Of a stretch of 7,944 nucleotides of DNA, positions 5,687 through 7,944 are shown piece after piece. Origin of the DNA: an uncultured Eubacterium sp. (lineage in GTDB: Bacteria > Bacillota > Clostridia > Peptostreptococcales > Anaerovoracaceae); NCBI GenBank assembly GCA_946614405.1, contig CAMOGZ010000062.1, positions 1 to 7,944 on the forward strand. Reading direction: 5' to 3'. The position numbers and the translations under genes are program-made. The notes beneath the pieces were generated by a model that was given only the letters and a program-made list of their open reading frames with translations, was not told where the DNA came from and searched no databases. Positions within the stretch are counted from its first letter, which is position 1. The number at the start of each line of letters is the position of its first letter.

Positions 5687-7657
5687 ATGGCCGATATTAA
5701 AGTATTGGAACTTCTGTCGAAGGAATATCCCAACATTGAGGCTGCTTCGGCAGAGATCATCAACCTGAATGCGATCCTTGCACTGCCCAAGGGAACGGAG
5801 TATTTTCTCAGTGACCTTCACGGTGAACACGAGGCGTTCATCCATATGCTGAAGAGCGCGTCCGGAACCATCAAGAGCAAGATCGATGAGCACTACGGCG
5901 GAGTTCTCAGTGAGCAGGACCGTGACGATCTTGCTGCACTGATCTACAACGCGGAAGCGGAGATCAAGCGCCGTAAGAAGTCGGAAGAAGACTTCGACAA
6001 ATGGTGTAACACCGTGATCCATCGTCTGGTTACTATCTGCCAATCTGTATCGACCAAATATACCAGATCCAAAGTCAGAAAACGTCTGCCCCGGAATCTC
6101 GATTACGCCATTGACGAGCTGCTCCATGCAGATGATGAGGCCAATAAGAGCCATTACTACAATTCCATCATCAGTTCTGTTATCGAATGCGGCATCGCAG
6201 AAGAGTTCATAATCCAGATGGCGGATGTCATCAGCCGCCTGGCCGTGGACCGTCTGCATATCATCGGTGATATCTTCGACAGAGGAGCACATCCGGATGA
6301 CATCATGGACTTCCTGCTGGATTACCACGACGTAGACTTCCAGTGGGGAAATCACGACATCCTCTGGATGGGTGCGGCCACCGGAAACTGGGCCTGCATC
6401 ACCAATATGCTGAGAAATAATATCAGCTACAACAACTTCGACATGCTGGAGGTGGGCTACGGCCTGAACCTGAGACCCTTGGCTACTTTCGCTGAGAAGG
6501 TCTACGGGGACGATCCCTGTGAGAAGTTCATGCCTCACGTGCTGGACCAGAATGAGTTCGACCCAGTGGATGAGGTGCTGGCGGCCCGTATGCATAAGGC
6601 CATCGCCATCATGCAGTTCAAGGTGGAAGGTCAGCGTATCATGGCCCATCCGGAATATGAGATGGAGCACCGCCTGCTGCTGGATAAGATCAACTGGGAG
6701 GACGGCACCGTCAACGTAGAGGGAACCATCTATCCTCTCCGTGACACCAATCTGCCTACAGTGGATCCGAAGGATCCATATAAGCTGACAGAGGATGAGG
6801 AGAACGTCCTGATGGCCCTGGAGGCATCCATTGTCAACTGTGAGAAACTGCAGAAGCACATCCGCTTCCTGTTCAGCCATGGTTCTCTGTATAAGAAGTT
6901 AAACGGCAATCTCTTCTATCACGGCTGCATGCCTATGGATGAGAATGGCGATTTTATCGATGTCAAACTGAACGGCGTCACCAAGAAGGGCAAGGCACTC
7001 TTCGATTATCTGGATGAGCAGGTCCGTGCGGCTTACTTCTATCCTGATGAATCCGAAGAGACCGGACGCTCCGGTGACCTGATGTGGTACCTGTGGGCCG
7101 GCGCCAAGTCCCCACTGTTCGGCAAAGACAAGATGACCACCTTCGAGCGGCTCTTCATCGCCGACAAGGCACCACATAAGGAGCACATGACTCCGTATTA
7201 CCAGCTCATCAACGAGCGCTGGTTCTGTGAGAAGATCCTGAACGAGTTCGGAATGGATCCTCACCGTTCCAAGATCCTGAACGGACACGTGCCAGTCAAG
7301 ATCAAGGACGGCGAGAGCCCCATCAAGGGAGGCGGACTGCTGTACGTCATCGACGGAGGCATCTCCAAGGCCTACCAGAAGACCACCGGAATCGCCGGAT
7401 ATACATTCATCTATAACTCCCGTTTTATGGCTCTGGCAGAGCACAAGCCCTACGAGCCACTGCAGCCGGATGGAACCCAGGTGTTCCACTCCCCGGTGGT
7501 GAAGATCGTGGAGACACTGCCGGAACGTATGCTGGTGATCGATACCGACCAGGGCGCGATCCTGCAGGAACAGGTAGAGTACATGAAGCAGCTGGTGGAT
7601 GCATACCGCAGAGGTATCCTGAAACAGGTCAAGTACGAGCCGAGGAAGAACATATAA
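5687..7657 (+). CDS. fbp: Fructose-1,6-bisphosphatase, class III (Firmicute type)
   Basis: It hydrolyses fructose-1,6-bisphosphate to fructose-6-phosphate, a key gluconeogenic step. The 656-residue length matches the large class III enzymes, such as B. subtilis Fbp at about 670. The calcineurin-type metallophosphoesterase signatures are present in order: SDLHGE with Asp43 and His45 (42-47), GDIFDRG (194-200), GNHD (221-224), and later histidine motifs YHGC (411-414) and NGHVP (532-536), followed by the glycine-rich KGGGLLYVIDGG (547-558). A helical insertion (about 60-185) lies between the first two motifs, as in this class. ATG 5687 is set by AGGAGG (5675-5680), which overlaps the murA stop. 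B. subtilis Fbp is known to be stimulated by PEP, the co-substrate of MurA. A strong terminator follows. No internal disruption was seen. Confidence 0.96.
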   Translation: MADIKVLELLSKEYPNIEAASAEIINLNAILALPKGTEYFLSDLHGEHEAFIHMLKSASGTIKSKIDEHYGGVLSEQDRDDLAALIYNAEAEIKRRKKSEEDFDKWCNTVIHRLVTICQSVSTKYTRSKVRKRLPRNLDYAIDELLHADDEANKSHYYNSIISSVIECGIAEEFIIQMADVISRLAVDRLHIIGDIFDRGAHPDDIMDFLLDYHDVDFQWGNHDILWMGAATGNWACITNMLRNNISYNNFDMLEVGYGLNLRPLATFAEKVYGDDPCEKFMPHVLDQNEFDPVDEVLAARMHKAIAIMQFKVEGQRIMAHPEYEMEHRLLLDKINWEDGTVNVEGTIYPLRDTNLPTVDPKDPYKLTEDEENVLMALEASIVNCEKLQKHIRFLFSHGSLYKKLNGNLFYHGCMPMDENGDFIDVKLNGVTKKGKALFDYLDEQVRAAYFYPDESEETGRSGDLMWYLWAGAKSPLFGKDKMTTFERLFIADKAPHKEHMTPYYQLINERWFCEKILNEFGMDPHRSKILNGHVPVKIKDGESPIKGGGLLYVIDGGISKAYQKTTGIAGYTFIYNSRFMALAEHKPYEPLQPDGTQVFHSPVVKIVETLPERMLVIDTDQGAILQEQVEYMKQLVDAYRRGILKQVKYEPRKNI

Positions 7658-7677
7658 TCAAGACTCATGAATTGCGC

Positions 7678-7706
7678 GGGCTGCCCCTTCGGGCAGCCCA
7701 TTTTTT
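7678..7706 (+). terminator. Rho-independent terminator of murA-fbp
   Basis: A perfect nine-base-pair stem, GGGCTGCCC (7678-7686) with GGGCAGCCC (7691-7699), loop CTTC, is followed by A and six T residues (7701-7706). It lies 20 nt after the fbp stop. Confidence 0.95.
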
Positions 7707-7769
7707 GCTCCCGAGTCATACCCGAGAGCAATTACCGCAAAATAATTCTAAATTTCTTTTAAAATTCCT

Positions 7770-7798
7770 TTGACAAATGGGGAAGTATTATATATAAT
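7770..7798 (+). promoter_or_regulatory. Consensus promoter of the tRNA-Arg gene
   Basis: Perfect TTGACA (7770-7775) and perfect TATAAT (7793-7798) with a 17-nt spacer. Transcription should begin near 7805, about 17 nt before the mature tRNA end. It lies in an AT-rich stretch (7737-7800), and its strength suits a stable RNA gene. Confidence 0.95.
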
Positions 7799-7821
7799 AG
7801 ACAAGTACGGTAAACGTGCAT

Positions 7822-7898
7822 GCGCCACTAGCTCAATTGGATAGAGTGCCTGACTACGAATCAGTAGGTTGTGGGTTCGAGTCCCGCGTGGCGCACCA
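7822..7898 (+). tRNA. tRNA-Arg (anticodon ACG)
   Basis: A complete 77-nt cloverleaf with encoded CCA. Acceptor stem GCGCCAC (7822-7828) pairs perfectly with GTGGCGC (7888-7894); discriminator A 7895; CCA 7896-7898. The D stem GCTC/GAGT contains one G-U pair. The anticodon loop CTACGAA has ACG at 7856-7858, whose A34 is normally converted to inosine by TadA so that CGU, CGC and CGA are read. The T arm is GTGGG/CCCGC with TTCGAGT loop. The anticodon stem CCTGA (7849-7853) and TCAGT (7861-7865) has a C-U mismatch at its outermost pair (27-43). It has its own promoter and terminator, so it is a single-gene unit. Confidence 0.97.
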
Positions 7899-7900
7899 GT

Positions 7901-7930
7901 AATACCAGGTCTTCGGACCTGGTATTTTGT
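7901..7930 (+). terminator. Rho-independent terminator of the tRNA-Arg gene
   Basis: An 11-base-pair stem, AATACCAGGTC (7901-7911) with GACCTGGTATT (7916-7926), is capped by a stable UUCG tetraloop and ends in TTTTGTT. It begins two bases after the tRNA CCA end. Confidence 0.9.
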
Positions 7931-7944
7931 TATGTCTGTGATGC

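Noticed and set aside
5651..6880. 409-codon open frame on the - strand opposite fbp
   Set aside because: It lies fully antisense to the well-supported fbp gene (and the end of murA), has no good ribosome binding site or recognisable motifs, and its composition is that of a reverse reading of codon-biased coding DNA.
7706..7730. Imperfect inverted repeat TGCTC...GAGCA with a CCCGAG direct repeat (7710-7715, 7721-7726) after the fbp terminator
   Set aside because: Only five base pairs around a 15-nt loop, with no T-run or known motif; too weak to call a feature, and no operator could be identified.
7822..7944. tRNA-Arg 3' end as an integration (att) site
   Set aside because: The tRNA is followed at once by its own terminator, and no integrase gene or repeated tRNA fragment is visible in the window.

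Overview
This 7.9 kb stretch looks like core chromosome from a member of the Bacillota, most likely class Clostridia. Three things suggest this: the tmk-holB-ricT-methyltransferase-abrB gene order, strong AGGAGG-type ribosome binding sites with sigma-A-like promoters, and a class III (Firmicute-type) fructose-1,6-bisphosphatase. Genus and family cannot be fixed from the window. All real genes lie on the + strand, and nothing mobile, phage-like or CRISPR-like is visible.

Layout. The window opens in the 3' end of a 5S rRNA (end of an rRNA operon) followed by its terminator. A new promoter near 108-136 then starts a tight operon: a 35-residue single-span membrane peptide, tmk (dTMP kinase), holB (DNA polymerase III delta'), ricT (PSP1-domain iron-sulfur protein of the Ric/Y-complex) and a tRNA1(Val)-type adenine-N6 methyltransferase. 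These genes are separated by 16 nt or less, or overlap. A second promoter (3558-3586) sits in front of a short membrane-anchored DUF948-like protein and a compact AbrB-type regulator with a C-terminal CxxC...CxxC module, closed by a terminator at 4319-4342. A third promoter (4354-4382) drives murA (GTG start) and fbp, joined by a 10-nt gap and closed by a terminator at 7678-7706. Last, a near-consensus promoter drives a single tRNA-Arg(ACG) gene with its own terminator.

How the genes fit together. The first operon combines nucleotide supply (Tmk), replication (HolB), RNA processing and development (RicT) and tRNA modification, a housekeeping grouping that in Bacillus subtilis also lies downstream of an rRNA operon near the origin. 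AbrB is also near this cluster in Bacillus, but here several intervening Bacillus genes are missing and a DUF948-like gene is present. The murA-fbp pair joins the first committed step of peptidoglycan synthesis (uses UDP-GlcNAc and PEP) to a gluconeogenic enzyme making fructose-6-phosphate, the precursor of UDP-GlcNAc.

I did not find a clear undescribed system. The most interesting items are the tiny membrane ORF coupled to tmk, the murA-fbp pairing, the basic tail of RicT, and a mismatch in the tRNA anticodon stem. No gene-free stretch exceeds 300 bases; the longest is the 164 nt between fbp and the tRNA.
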